A stretch of 62,307 nt of DNA from NCBI GenBank assembly GCA_031835245.1, contig JAVKOQ010000305.1, forward strand, positions 1 through 62,307, written 5' to 3'. Below are positions 21,042 through 33,174 of the stretch, in pieces. Source of the DNA: Balamuthia mandrillaris. Its lineage: Eukaryota > Discosea > Longamoebia > Balamuthiidae. The notes under the pieces were generated by a model that was given only the letters and a program-made list of their open reading frames with translations, did no database searches and had not been told where the DNA came from. The position numbers and the translations under genes were made by a program. Each line of letters starts with the position of its first letter. Position 1 is the stretch's first letter.

Positions 21042-22853
21042 CTACCTGCCAACTGCATCGTCATCGTCGTCTGCCAACTGCAGGGCGGTCGTGATCTTGT
21101 GTTGTTGCCTGTTTCTCCTTCTCCTTTGCAGGAAGATGGTCAACGCGATCACCACCACACCCAAAACAACAAGCATGGGGACCAACACGCTCACGGCGAT
21201 GACCACCGCTTTGTTCTCGTCACCGTCGCTTTCTTTCTGGTTGTCCTGACCGGAGCCATCTGAGCCGACGTCATCCGTCATGCCATCTTCTATAACGCCA
21301 TCCTCATCGCCGTCTTCGCCATCACCAAGTTCCAGCAATAAAGAAAAGTCTGTTCAAGTCTTCAACGTTAAACGAGAGAAAGATACAAGATAAACAAAAC
21401 GAAAGGAGGAAGAAGAAGGAAGATACTGACCGGGGTCATAAATTACGTCTTTGCCACCAACAACGAAAACATCCAGCTCGAATTGAGAGGATTGTGGTAA
21501 GGAGGTGGAACCATTCCAATTCTGGATGGAGACATCCAAAACTTCAAACCCATGTAACGATTCGTTTTTGTGGACCAAAGAAGCCGTTGGTGGTTCATTC
21601 AACGAGAAGGATGCCTATAAATGTCATATGAAACAAAAAACCGCAATGAATGAGCCGTTTTAAAAAGGAGGGAAGGAAGGAAGAAAATAAGCAGCTCAGA
21701 AATCCTAAACTTTTACTTACTTGGCCAATTCGAACCCTGTACCCTTCTTGAACCGTGTTGACGTAGGAGATGACCTTATCTGATCCAACGGTGGACAGAT
21801 CAGCCACAATCGGATTATAGTAGTCCGACCAAGGCTGGGGTACTATCAAAGAAGATAGCTCTAGCTGCAGATATTTAAGCCAAACACGGAATGCGTGAGT
21901 GAACGAGTAAATGAAGAGGCTAAAAGAGAGAAAGAGAGAGCTACGTTGATTCGAAAACTCCATTCGGTAAAGTAACCGCTGCTACCATCGTAGAAATGTT
22001 CGTTTTCGGCCAACACATGAGAAGTGAAGTTAAGGAACTCTATAGAGAACTTTATAGAATTGGGAGGAACGTTTAACTCCTTGGTTGTTCCATAGTTATT
22101 CCTTTGTGCGAGCAATATCAATAAATTGTGAATTAGAAAAAAGGTTGAAAGAAGAAGAATGAGAACAAGAACGAGAGGAGGACAAGAGAAGAAGAGGACA
22201 AGAAAAACAGATGATAACAATTTAAGCGAAAGAGAGTTAACTGAAATTCGCGAATCTCTTCCTCAGAGATGGCCTCAAGAACAAAGTCCGCAGTTGCATA
22301 GGGTCCACCGAGTCCGTGCCATCGCAGCCGCATGAAGTTCTCTCCGCTATCCACAATGCTATAGGTGTGAGGGTCGGTCAAATTGTAATAGAATGCAGCG
22401 TCTCCGTCACATCCCCTAAGAAAGGCTTTTGTTTTGTGGTTGTTGTCAGCTAAGCCAGAGAAAGAAAGCAAGAATGACGAAGAGGGAAAAGCATTACAGC
22501 GAGAATTGACCGATGTGCACCTGCACTCGCTAAAGTAAGGCAGCGAGAAGAGGAGCCAGTAGTCCTCCAGAACGTGGCCAGAGCTGTCTGCCGGAAAAGC
22601 AAAAAAAGCAGGACCCGAGTTGTTCACCACACGGATCTGGAGTCCTGGTACTGATGGCCAAAACAAACCAACAGGAAAAGTTACGTTCAGGCGTGCAGAG
22701 ACGTTAAACAAAATGCCCCAACCTACCATTGAAAACGGCAAAAGCCTCTTGCTCAGAGATGGGCGTTCTTTGGGCTGCCAGACCAGGAGGAAAGCAGCTC
22801 AACAGAAAGCATAAGGCAAGTGTGAGCACAGCCAGCAGTGGTGACACCTCCAT
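21042..22853 (-). CDS. Type I single-pass surface glycoprotein, unknown family
   Basis: The ATG at 22853 opens a signal peptide with h-region LLAVLTLALCFLLSCF and a likely cut after LAA. The ectodomain is spread over about six exons and rich in N-glycosylation sites (NVSA, NVTF, NNSG, NLTD, NFTS, NESL, NGST). An acidic stalk (GDGEDGDEDGVIED) precedes one transmembrane helix AVVIAVSVLVPMLVVLGVVV, then a basic stop-transfer RRRRNRQQ and a 20-residue tail ending in DDDDAVGR. I recognise no domain; segments such as ATADFVLEAISEEEIREF suggest beta-sandwich folds. The architecture parallels the gene at 31073-34230. Internal exon limits are approximate. Confidence 0.7.
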
Positions 22854-23105
22854 TCCTCTTTGGTTGCGGTGTACTGAATGCGTTTCCAAAACGTTATAGC
22901 ACCGTAGTATTTATCGAAATAAAAGAGCAATAACGACGCTTAATTCAACCTTGTGCACCTCAATTGCAACAAAGTTCCTCGATGCTGTGCGGCGAATTTG
23001 GACACCGCTGGCTGCGTACTTTACCCATGCCAAGTAACAGCAGTGCAGATCGTGTCGCGTCGACCCGGTAAAAAAAAAAGGGAAGAGTGAAGCAGAGCAG
23101 AAAAG

Positions 23106-24419
23106 ATGAGAGCAGTGCTCGTGAAACAACCTGGCGGAGCCGAACAGTTGGAGATAGGAGAGGTCCAGAAGCCCGCCTTGGATGAGGTGAACACCTTGCT
23201 CATCAGGATCAAGGCCACCGCTCTCAACAGAGCTGACATCCACCAGCGTGAAGGCAAGTATCCACCCCCTCCTGGGGCCTCTGAGGTGTTGGGCCTGGAG
23301 ACGGCAGGCATCGTGGAGGAAGTCAGCGAGGCAGCCGCGGCTGAGGGGTGGAAGAAGGGAGATAGGATATGGTACGTACCATGTTCTCACTCACTCTTCG
23401 TTATGTTACTCCAATACTGATCAGTGCCCTATTCTTTGGTGTGTAGTGCATTGCTACCAGGTCCTCTCCTCCTTCTCGTTGCTTTTTCTTCCTCCTTCCA
23501 ACGCCTTCTCTTCTGTCACAAACCTGAAACAACAAAAAAGGTGGAGGCTATGCAGAATACTGTGCAATCCCTCATGGCATGGCCATACGCATACCGGACG
23601 GCATGCCCTTTGAGGAGGCGGCCAGCTTGCCGGAGGCCTTCTTGACGGCATGGCAGGCGCTCTGCTGGCAGGGTGACCTGCAAGACAACAAGCGGGTGCT
23701 CATTCATGCCGGTGTACGTTGATATCGAGTAGAGGAGAAGACAGAAGAAAAGAAGAGAAGGTAGACAGAAGAGAGAGCAAGAAAAGAGAAGCAGAGAGAG
23801 AGAGAGAGAGAGAGGTGTAATGAGGGAGGGAAAAGAGTCCTGATGCTAACATGTTCGACTGAGGCAGGCAAGCGGTGTGGGTACAGCAGCCATCCAACTG
23901 GCAAAGCAGTTCGCCAACACAACGGTCATAGTGACTGCAGGCTCCGACGAGAAGATAGAGTTTTGTCAATCGGTAGTCGGTGCGGACCACGGAATCAACT
24001 ACAAACAGTGTGATGGGCGGTTCGCGGAGAGGGTGTTGGAGCTCACCGAGGGCAAAGGAGTAGACATCTTGATAGACTTTGTGGGTGCGTCGTACTGGGA
24101 AGAAAACCTGCGATGCCTGGCGTGCGATGGAGTGATGGTCATGTTAGCGTTTTTGGGAGGCACGGCAGCGCCCGCCTTTGACCTCAGCCCGTTCCTTCGC
24201 AAGAGGATCACGGTGAGAGGCTCCACGCTGCGCGCGAGGCCGGTGGAGTACAAGACCAAGCTGACAAAGGAGCTTGCGGCCTTTCTGCTCCCAAGGTTGG
24301 CCGACGGGAGGATCAAAGCGGTCATCTCAAAGGTGTTTGATTGGAAGGACGTGGCTGCGGCTCATGGCTTCATGGAAGACAACCGCAACCTCGGCAAGAT
24401 AGTGCTCACCGGCATGTGA
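23106..24419 (+). CDS. NADPH:quinone oxidoreductase, PIG3/TP53I3 type
   Basis: A medium-chain dehydrogenase/reductase of the zeta-crystallin/PIG3 group, reducing quinones with NAD(P)H. Four exons (23106-23371, 23447-23460, 23541-23713, 23868-24419) join in frame to 334 residues, the normal family length. Motifs: MRAVLVKQPGGAEQL, ATALNRADIHQREGKYPPPP, GLETAGIV, GDRICALLPGGGYAEYCA (built across the 14-nt exon), LPEAFLTAWQAL, nucleotide-binding ASGVGTAAIQLAK, DFVGASYWEENLRCL and the tail NLGKIVLTGM. There are no zinc ligands, as expected for this branch. Intron 3 carries a (GA)n run, in the opposite polarity to most introns here, and a TGCTAAC branch-like word. Confidence 0.95.
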
Positions 24420-25294
24420 AAAACTCAGCGTCGTTTCGTTCTCTTTCTTCTTCGTTGTTGTTTAAAAGAGAAATATCAAATGTTTGATTTTCGATTGGTT
24501 GCTGGGCGGACTTGTCCCATAATTTTGGGTTGCTAGGCACGATTCCCACATCAGCCCTCCCTGCAAGATCTGTCCATCGACAGCAAGCTGATTTGACCTG
24601 CTGCACGGGATGGACAAGGTACTTTTTGGTAATATTTGCTCGTCGGTCGAGGGTTTCCTTTCATTTTAGCATCCAATTGTGTACCACCACGTCAGCAGTT
24701 GCTCCGTTTCCGTAAATTTTAAGTTTTTCGCCTTTCACCCAACAAAAAGGCCCTTTTTTTTTCTTTTTCCTTCTTCTTTTTTTTTTGTAAGGAAAACAAA
24801 AAAAAACCCCTCCTTCTCCTACACATACAGGTTCGTCTCGTTTCATTCTATTCTCTCTCTCTGTTTTGCTGTTTTTTACCCCCACTATTCTTGTCAAGGG
24901 GCATCTGTTCTGTTTTTTTTTTTTCCAAAGTCCCAAGTGTTTCTGCGTTTGGGTTGCGGGACCGTAAAAGCAAATCTTTTTTCTGTTTCTCTCTCTCGCT
25001 ACTTACTTTATTTTTGTGTCTTAGGGTTCTAACCCCTTGTAACTCCGTTTAATTTTTTGTTTTTGTGGCTGCTCTCCTTTTTTTTTCTTTCCCCTTTTCT
25101 CTCTTTTGTTTTGCACACCGCAACAACAGTCCTTCCCTCTTTTTTTTTTGCTTATTTTTCCATCTCCTCTTAATCCAAATTCTGTGTGTGTGGTGTTTGT
25201 TTTTTGAGTGTGTTTCTTTCCGCTGATGTCTTAATCAACGCGTTGTGATTGACTTTTTTTTTTTCAAACAAAATCTGCAGTACTATAAATCAGA
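24420..25294 (+). promoter_or_regulatory. Promoter and 5' leader of the cofilin gene
   Basis: There is no coding gene here. An ATTGGTTGCTGGG box with flanking TTTGATTTTCG lies at about 24485-24510. From 24720 the sequence is strongly T- and CT-rich. CAG at 25278-25280, just before the ATG, could be the acceptor of a leader intron, which would suit a highly expressed actin-regulator gene. The exact transcription start cannot be read from sequence. Confidence 0.5.
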
Positions 25295-25781
25295 ATGTCT
25301 GGCTCTCAATCTGGTATCGCCATTGACGACGAGTGCGTAAACAAGTTCAACGAGCTTAAGCTCGGCAAGAACGTGCGCTATGCCATCTTCAAGATCGCTA
25401 ATGACCACAAGTCCGTCGTCTTCGAGAAGGAGGCCCCCACCTCTGCCTCCTGGGAGGACTTCGTCGGTGAGCTCCCCCGCAATGATTGCCGCTACGGCAT
25501 CTTTGACTTCGAGTACGAAGTCGATGGCGGCAAGAGGAACAAGATCGTCTTTGTTTTGTGGGCTCCTGATGAGGTTTGTCCTCCCTCCTCCCTTTTTTCT
25601 TTCTTCATCCTTTGGTCTGACAAATCCCCCTTTTTAGTCTCCCATCAAGCAGAAGATGATGTACACCTCCACCAAGGACTCCATCAAGAAGAAGTTTGTA
25701 GGCATTGGTACTGAGGTCCAGGCCTGCGATCTTTCCGAGGTGGACCGCGCCGAGGTTCTCTCCAGGGTCACCAAGGTGTAA
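25295..25781 (+). CDS. ADF/cofilin (actophorin-like)
   Basis: A small actin-severing and depolymerising protein. Exons 25295-25573 and 25638-25781 join to 140 residues, the typical length. It begins MSGSQSGIAIDDECVNKF, in which the Ser near the start is the usual phosphorylation site. It has DCRYGIFDFEYEVDGG, RNKIVFVLWAPDE, then SPIKQKMMYTSTKDSIKKKF, the actin-binding long helix, all hallmarks of the family. The wording closely recalls Acanthamoeba actophorin, the main evidence for the organism's placement. The single 64-nt intron falls before the SPIKQKM helix. Codons favour C at the third position more strongly than in neighbours, as expected of an abundant protein. Confidence 0.97.
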
Positions 25782-26057
25782 AATGTTTTTATCTTACTTC
25801 TTTCAAACTGTGTTAGCAACAACAACAAAGACAAATTCTTGTCCCTTCTTTTTCTTTGTCTCTCTGCTGCTTCCTCGTCATATCTTGTTGATGTTTAGAC
25901 AATAATCGATGAGCACGATAATATTTTCAGGTGGCAACAAATTATTTTCTCGGTTTATGCGTAAAATATCGACTCTTATCGGAGATTATTCGATTCTTAC
26001 GAATAAATTTGGAAGAGAAGAGAGGTTAGCGCTAAATGAAAAAAAAGGGTGCATGTT

Positions 26058-26405
26058 TCAAAGGGGTTTATCCAAAAGAACAGAAGTTTTGGTGCGGTAT
26101 AGCGTTGCGGTGGCGAAGAGGGGAGGACAGTGGGTAGCGGAGACGCGGTCCCATGTGTGCACCCACTGGCCGTTCAGAAAGAAGTGGAGGGTGAGCGCGC
26201 TGGTGCTGGGATATTCCACCCACATGCCCACCCGGTCTCCCTCGCCATAACAAGTGAAGCCGTTCTCTCGCTTCATTTTGCCATTCGAAGTGTATCCATA
26301 GTTAAAGTGTGCTTCGTTAAAGCCAACGAATGCTCCTGTTAACTGTTTATAATTTGGTGCAAGTGAGCACAAATGAAAAATAAGACAAGCATAGAGAGAA
26401 AGAGA

Positions 26406-26437
<32 letters not shown>

Positions 26438-27525
26438 TAGAGAGATAGAGAGAGAGAGACAGAGAGAGAGAGAGAGACAGAGAGAGAGAGACAGAGAGAG
26501 AGACAGAGAGACAGAGAGAGAAGAGGGAGAGAGAGAGAAGGAAAAAGAAAGAAGCAATACGCACATCCCAATTGAGGTCGCTGACACCAAAGCCAATGTT
26601 GCATACCCCTTTCTTTTCCACATAGAATTCATAGTAGTGAAAGGGTTCTTTTTGAGGGCTACTATCGCGAGGCAGCATCGGTGTGGCGCAGTGGATGGAA
26701 AAGTTGTTGTTGTCTTTAGTGCCGGTTATTATCGCTCTTTTGCCTTGTTCTTGTACACTGATGTGGGAGTTCTTTCGTTGTTCTGACCACTGTTTTGGGT
26801 TTGTTGTGGTTACGCAAGAAAGAAAGACAGGAGAGAAAGGAGAGAAAGAGAGAAGAGAGAAAGAGGAAGAGGAAGAGAGAGAAAGAGAAGCAGAGAGAGA
26901 ATGACAGAAGAGACCGAGAAGAGAAGAGAAGAGAAGAGAAGAGAAGAGAATAGACAACAAAGAGTGATGAACAAGAAGAAACCAGGAAGCACACACAAGC
27001 AAGAGTAAAGGAAGAGTGAGAAGGAGACGAAAAAACAAATAATAAAAGAAGGGGACAACAAACCTTGAAGGGGTAATAGAGGAATCTGAACACCTGCTTC
27101 CATGGGAGGCGGTGCTCTTGTTGGCTGGCCAGAAGGTAACTCGCAAGAAACTTTCTTTTGCAAAAGCATAACTGCTTCCACAAACTTTTTTTTTTAAAAA
27201 AAGAGGAGTGAGAAAACGAGAGAGAGCAGAGAGAGAGGAGAGCAAGAGAGAGAACGAGAGAGAGAGAGAGAGAGAACGAGAGGTTTGTAATCGATTAGCC
27301 AAAAAAAAAAGGCAAATAAGAAGAAATATACCTGTCGTCTGATGAGATGCGTGCCCACTTGTGACAAACGAAATGGGCAGCCACGAGGTCCTTCACGTCC
27401 AGAAAGGTGAAGATGGTGAAAACCATTTCCTCTCCCAAATCATTGAGCTCCACTCCTCCTCCTTCTCTTTTGTTGGAGCCGCCCTCTCCGCCATCACAGT
27501 GCCGCACGGACTGTTGCGCCAGCAT
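26058..27525 (-). CDS. F-box and SPRY domain protein
   Basis: On the minus strand from ATG 27525, an F-box (LNDLGEEMVFTIFTFLDVKD, then LVAAHFVCHKWARISSDD, exon ending at 27332) continues as LWKQLCFCKRKFLASYLL with a tryptophan-rich stretch near 27065-27190. A SPRY domain follows: HYYEFYVEKKGVCNIGFGVS, NEAHFNYGYTSNGKM, GEGDRVGMWVEYPS, LTLHFFLNGQWV. Such proteins usually act as substrate receptors of SCF ubiquitin ligases, with SPRY binding the target. Exons are about 27525-27333, 27190-27063, 26790-26565 and 26345-26058. A complex (GA)n-GATA array sits in the intron at 26395-26530. It converges with the cofilin gene. Confidence 0.85.
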
Positions 27526-27928
27526 TTTCTTCTCCCCTTCCTCCCTCCCTCCCGCCTTTTCTTCTGGTCCTTACTTGAAGGGCAAAGGCAAAGGCAAAGG
27601 CAAAGGCAGCCAAAAACGGTTCCTTTCTTCTTCTTTTTGTTTATTGATTTTCACGACGACCCGACATTAACGGAAAACGCGTGACGTGGAATTTTCATAA
27701 ATTTACTTAAATGGGAATATTATTTCCATAAAAGTAAAAGTCAACTTGGGAAAAGAAAGGGGAATCGTCACTTGACTTTTTATTAAGGGGGGGGTGATCC
27801 TCGTCCTCCTGTTTCGTCTCGGATTTTCGCTCTCTCCTCGGTCAGCCTTTTCGGCGCGGTTCGTTGTTGTTGCCGTGCAGTGTGAAGATTGCAAAGACTT
27901 TGTAAGAACAGTCTGTTTATTTGTTGTG
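27526..27928. other. Intergenic region with (GGCAAA)n
   Basis: This is the short region between the F-box gene start and the rhomboid stop. A perfect GGCAAA tandem (about five copies) lies at 27580-27608 just upstream of the F-box ATG, probably in its leader. The rest shows no feature. Confidence 0.6.
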
Positions 27929-28911
27929 TCAAGCAACCACATAACGATTGAGATCATCCGGTTCTTCCAAAGGACCAAGATCCTCTTCGTCATCTTCATC
28001 AAAAGGGTTACCGCCAACGTGTCCTAACTCCACGTCCATTCCTGCTTCTTGCGCACTCTTCTTCTGCTGCTGTTGCCACTTCTGCTCGGGCCGGCCCACG
28101 GTGACAACCCTGCCATCCTGCCCAACCTTTGGCCTCAGCACTCTCTGCCATAAATAAAAGTACATGACCGCCCCCAACAACCCCGACGCGAAGCCACAGA
28201 TGTGGGACTCATAGGAGACCTTCCCATCAGAGCCAAAGAAGCCAAAGAACATGCCGCCGTAGATGAGCCCTCCCACCAGGGCGCTCACAAAGTTGAGCGG
28301 TCGGAAGGGCCTCTCCACGATGGGCGCGGCGAGCAACACGGCGAAGACGCCGAACAGCACGCCGGAGGCGCCCACGTGGATGTACTCGTCGCGGCCCACC
28401 GCCCAAACGCCGAGCCCCCCGATGCCCGCTATCCAGAGGAGAAAGCCCAGGAACTCGGCCATCCCGCGAAGCACCAGGAGGCTGCCCAGCACCACTATAG
28501 CGAAACAGTTGGCCGCCAAATGCCCATATCCTTTTCGTTTGTCAAGAGGAGAGAAAGTAAGAGAAGTGAGAGAGAGGGAGAGAGGGAGAGAGGGAGAGAG
28601 GGAGAGAGAGAGAGCAGAGAGAGAGAGAGAGATGAGACGAGCGTACCAACATGAACGAAGGGGGCGGTCAAGATGCCAAAGAGACCACGAGCGTGGCGAG
28701 GCCAAATGCCCCAGTGCAACAGGTTCTTCTCCGACCGCCTGTCCACCAAAGCGGCCTCTATGGTGCACGCCCAGGCAGCCGCAATCCACAGCAACAACAC
28801 GATGAAGCCCCACCGGAACTTGTTCTTCTCCCACAACAACATGTAGGCCCATTCTCTCGTTTCGCTCTCCACGCCTGCGTTGTTGTGTCGCGGTTTTGTT
28901 GTGGTCATCAT
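27929..28911 (-). CDS. Rhomboid-family intramembrane serine protease
   Basis: On the minus strand from ATG 28911, two main exons are split by an intron at about 28535-28648 with a (GA)n array. Helices: FIVLLLWIAAAWACTIEAAL, an amphipathic loop with HWGIWPRHARGLFGILTAPF and H-containing THFVHVG-like end, GHLAANCFAIVVLGSLLVL, then GVWAVGRDEYIHVGASGVLFGVF with the active-site GxSG serine, VSALVGGLIYGG, and the catalytic histidine in SYESHICGFASGLLGA. The Ser-His dyad is therefore present. The C-terminal tail is acidic (DEDDEEDLGPLEEP) and probably cytosolic. The fold is the six-helix bacterial-like type. The substrate cannot be predicted. Confidence 0.88.
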
Positions 28912-29238
28912 GATGGGATAGGGAGGTGGGGTGCGTTGTTGTATGCGTGTGGGCTGCAGCGGAACTGGGGTTCGGCACCGTGGTCCCTTTTTGTGGTTTT
29001 CATAACACGAGGCTTTATTGCGTTAATTATATCATTAACAGTATAAAATTTTTTCTTCGAATTTTTTGCGGTAATGCTTTCTTGATGTTGTTTTTTGTCT
29101 TTTTGGAGTTTTCTTTCTTTCTTTTTTTTTTCCTGCCTGGCTGCTTTTGACTTGTTTGTTTCTGTTTATTAAATAAAAAATATTTATATTATTAATAATA
29201 TAATTTTTGTTGTATGTATAACACCGAATACAATTCCC
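28912..29238. other. AT-rich intergenic region
   Basis: This lies between the rhomboid start and the RING-gene stop. It is AT-rich, with AATAAAAAATATTTATATTATTA-like polyadenylation and terminator composition near 29165-29200. Nothing coding is supported. Confidence 0.5.
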
Positions 29239-30732
29239 TTAAGAGAATGACATGTCGTCTAAAGCAGAATCCAACAGGTGTCGGACGTGCTGCCGACGAA
29301 CGGGGGAGAGCAGCAACGGCCTTTCCGTAAGAGGCGTTTCATCCCCAAACTGACAACCCAGCCCGTCCGCCACGTACCGCTCTGCCACTTGCTTCGTGAG
29401 GTTCGCATATTGCCCCTTGGAGAGAGCACCGTTCTTCCAGAGAGGCATCAACTCGCTACGAATGAAAGAGACTGCCTGAAACTTGTGTTGTTGAATAAGT
29501 TGGTGTTTGCTTGTCGCAGAAGAAGAAGAAGCGTTGGTGGATGCGTTGAGTGAGTTTGCTGTACAGTTTTCTTTGTCTTCTTCATCAAAGGAAAGATGCC
29601 GAGTGACGTTCTTAAACTTGACTCGTTCTTTGGTGCTCGTTTTTGTTGATGTTGTTGAAGAGGTTGAAGGAGTGATAGGTGTGTTTGAGTTGCTGTCTGT
29701 GAGGTCGATGAAAAGTGTTGAACCAGAAGAAGAAGAACAAGAAGAAGAGGAGGAGGAGAAGGAGGAGGAGGAGGAAGAAGAAGAAGAACAAGAACGGAAT
29801 AAAGAAGAGATTGGCCTCGTGCTTTTTGTAGAGTCCTCACCATTCTTCCTAGTTCTTTTGCGAGTGATCCAATCAGTGATTTGTCCATTTGTGTTTGCAT
29901 CCTTCTCATTAATAAGTTCTCTTTTCTTTTGTTCCTTCTTCGTTTTGTCTCGGTACCATTCCTGGTGTCTTTGCTCCTCTCTTTCTTCCTCTTCGTCTGC
30001 TTCTATTTGTATTACACTCTCTGTTCTTCTGGATCTTTCTCTTTGTGCTTCTCTCCTTAGTTTCAACGAATGCAACTGCTGTTTGCGCCGTTCATCTCTC
30101 GCCCGTTGCGAAGAAGAGACAAAGACTTGGGTGGCCACCGCCAACTCCTCTTTTCTCACTTCTTCATTCTCCAGTTCCTCCTCTTCCTCATCTTCATCGT
30201 TGATGAATGAGTCATCGAGAGTTATCAGTGTGGAGGTTTGATGACTGTCGCGGGTTTGTTGGAGGTATGGCGTGATGAGAAGTTCTGCCTCTGCTTCGTC
30301 GATGTTCTTGCTTTGTTCTTTGTGGTTGACGAATAACGGAGAGGACTTATCATTCTTGTGTTTTGACAAAGAAAGTTAGAAAAAGTGAACAAGGAAGGAA
30401 GGAAAGAAAGCAACAACGAGAAAGAAACAAAGAACAAGAAGAAAGGGCAAGCAAGAAAAAACGAGTGCGAACGTACTCCTTTGTAAAGTGCAGTGAAGCG
30501 GGACTTGCACAAGGGACACGTGTTGGTGACTTTGCTCCACTCCAAGATGCACGCAAAACAAAAACTGTGACAACATCCGTCAATACGGCCTTCTTTATGT
30601 TGCTTCACCACTCCACAAAAAGTCAGCGAAGAAGAAGAACAACAACAGAAAGAAGGAGAAGAAGAAAGAAGAACCTTCTAAGCAAATGGCGCAGTTATTG
30701 GCGGCATCCGAAGAACTGCTCTCCTCTTCCAT
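29239..30732 (-). CDS. RING-type E3 ubiquitin ligase, TOPORS/PHRF1-like, with SIM
   Basis: Exons 30732-30675, 30610-30477 and about 30360-29239 join in frame. The RING is split between exons 1 and 2: NNCAICLE, then DGCCHSFCFACILEWSK and TCPLCKSRFTAL, a C3HC4 finger very like that of TOPORS and PHRF1. The third exon encodes an acidic region, a long charged helix, Ser-rich tracts, and TLFIDLTDS, which fits a SUMO-interacting motif. Near the C-terminus FIRSELMPLWKNGALSKGQY resembles the terminal helical region of PHRF1-type proteins. SIM plus RING suggests a SUMO-aware nuclear ubiquitin ligase; this is inference. The start ATG 30732 gives a short acidic leader MEEESSSSDAAN before the RING. Confidence 0.85.
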
Positions 30733-31072
30733 ATTCACCGTTGGGAACAATTCTTTGTTTCTAGCGTGCGTTTGGGGTCATCCGTTGTGGATCCCTTCGT
30801 TCTCTCAAAAGTAGGCTTCATTCATTTGTGCCTTGTTTTGTTGAAACGGTCTCAAGTTGCTATAACGGTATTTCCCGCCAAAACTATAATATTCATGTCG
30901 TCATGATTATATATATGGGTGTTGCAGCATACATCATCTTTAGATGCGGACTACTTGTTGGGAGCCTTACGAATAAACTACTGTTAACCACACCCCAATT
31001 CTCAAGGTTCTCACCTATGGCCTTACCTTGACAGAAAACATTACGACATACGTTTTTGTTTGTTTCTCAACT
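30733..31072. other. Intergenic promoter region of the RING gene
   Basis: This region spans the RING start to the stop of the next minus-strand gene. It contains ATTATATATATGG at about 30907-30919, a TATA-like word on the plus strand. No coding signal was found. Confidence 0.4.
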
Positions 31073-32236
31073 TTACAATTCATCTAAAGCGATTTCAGCA
31101 TTCTTAAACGTTCTTTCCATTCTTTCTCGTCTCTGTCTGCGGCTCTTGGCGATGTATGAGATGGTAAATACGATGGCCACCGCTATCAGTACTAAAACGA
31201 TGACACCGCCTATAATGCCTGCCGGAATGCCTGCCACTACAGCTAGATCCACGTCATCATCGTCTTCTTCCACTGTTGTTAAGTTTTGAAGTTTGAGAGA
31301 GAACAAAGGAAAGAATGAGACAGACGAGCCATCACAATAAGAAACAAAGCCAAAGACGTACCTTCTGGAGCATACCGAATTCCAACATAAAACGTGTACT
31401 CTATCTCCTGAGCTTGGGCCAACGCAGGGAAAACAATGTCTATAGCATTCTCTGTCAAGTTATAGACCGCTCTGTCCAGCCTCACCTCCGGAATGACCCC
31501 ATTAGCATCCTCTGCAAACTTTAGCAAAACGATGGTCACGTTCGTGTCCTTGTACTCAGCGTCCACCCGCTCGTAGACTTCGAGTTCTTGTTGGTCAAAA
31601 GTGGTCGAGTTGCTGGAAACTATCGTGGTTGTTGTAGAGTTGTTGTCAAACTCTTTGACGGAGGAGAGAAAGAGGCGTAAACGGATGCGGTCGGTCGAGG
31701 CTCCATTGTCGGCTGGAATCATTCTACCATTCATTCGAACCTTATGTTGCACGAAGAAGGGACTAATTACGAGCTCCACTTTGTCGTAGAAGGGCACCGC
31801 AAGGCGTTGCGTCTCCGAGAAGACTGTGTGAGTAATAGAGACCTGTTTTGCTTTTAGGATACGTGTAGAACAGGAGAGAGAGAGAGAGGGAGGATAAGGG
31901 AGAGAGAAAAAGGCTTACCGCTGCCGAGGCATCGATCCTGTTTTGCAACCGAGACACCGGAGGAACGACAAAGGTGGAAGCCCAAGTGGCTTCAGTGCCG
32001 GTGTTGGCAACCTCAAAGAACCATTCATTGTTCAGTGGCATCTCGTAAAGCAGCAAGTTTTCGTTGTCGATGATCTGAAACGGAGGGATGTAGAGCTGAA
32101 TGCCGGTTTCTTTAAGTTTGGTAACGAACCCAACGGCCGGATCCAACGGAGCAATCCATGTGTTTGCTGGATTGCCACTTCCTCCATAGCTTACTTGGTT
32201 CTTTGCTGAAGAAAAAAAGAGAACCATGAGAGAATA

Positions 32237-32274
<38 letters not shown>

Positions 32275-32548
32275 AAAGAGAGACAAACCATTTCCGATGG
32301 CTCTCCGAAAGTTATTGTCGTTCAGGAAGGGTCTTTTGGAGGGAGTGGTTCTCTCACCAGAAGCTTGGCTAGAGGTCAACGTGGGGATCCGCAGCCGCCA
32401 CAACCGGGATATTGCGGTGCCGTTGGCGGTTGTGGAGCTGACTGTCATCCAGAGCACACCGCTCTTGTCCACGGAGGAAGAGTGGATGCGATACCCTATT
32501 TCATCCTTTCTCCCAAAGTATCCTACTATTTTGTTAATACTTTTGAAC

Positions 32549-32580
<32 letters not shown>

Positions 32581-33111
32581 CAGTGAAGCAACGAAAGGTT
32601 AAACAAACCTAAAGTGTCGTCAGCGCCACCACGAAAAGGGAAGAAACCCAAGGTATCCAACAAGAACTCAAAGACGAACTCATGGACGGAAGGGTCATCT
32701 CCGCTGCTTCCTGCTGCCTCCCAACAAGGAAAGAAGCCCAACGTGGCGGAATCCACCCCCAACTCCTGTGGCAATACCGATGCTCCTCCACCACAGTTCA
32801 AAACTATCCCCAACGACTCGTTGTTTTGTACCTGCATAATGAGCAAACGGAAGAAACGATGAACAAACAATGAAGAAGAGCACAGGGAACATAGAGAGAG
32901 AGAGAAAGAGACAGAGAAGCTGGATAAGCAAGAAGCTTACTCCAAGGTTTGAGGTTTGAAGCCGAATAGCCCTGGTGGCGTCAGTATTGTTTAGGGTTTG
33001 TCCCATTAATAACAAGAACGAAGGTTCTTGCGGTAGCACCACTCCTGAAGTAAAACTAAAACCTGTTTTTGATGATTCGTTCAGCAACAAGTGAACGCAA
33101 CTGAAAAGAAA

Positions 33112-33174
<63 letters not shown>

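Noticed and set aside
21000-21263. Plus-strand frames over the type I protein's TM exon
   Set aside because: Shadows of the minus-strand exon that encodes the helix and basic tail.
26680-26705. tRNA-like TGGCGCAGTGG word
   Set aside because: Only one arm-like fragment; no T arm or anticodon stem follows, and it lies in an exon of the F-box/SPRY gene.
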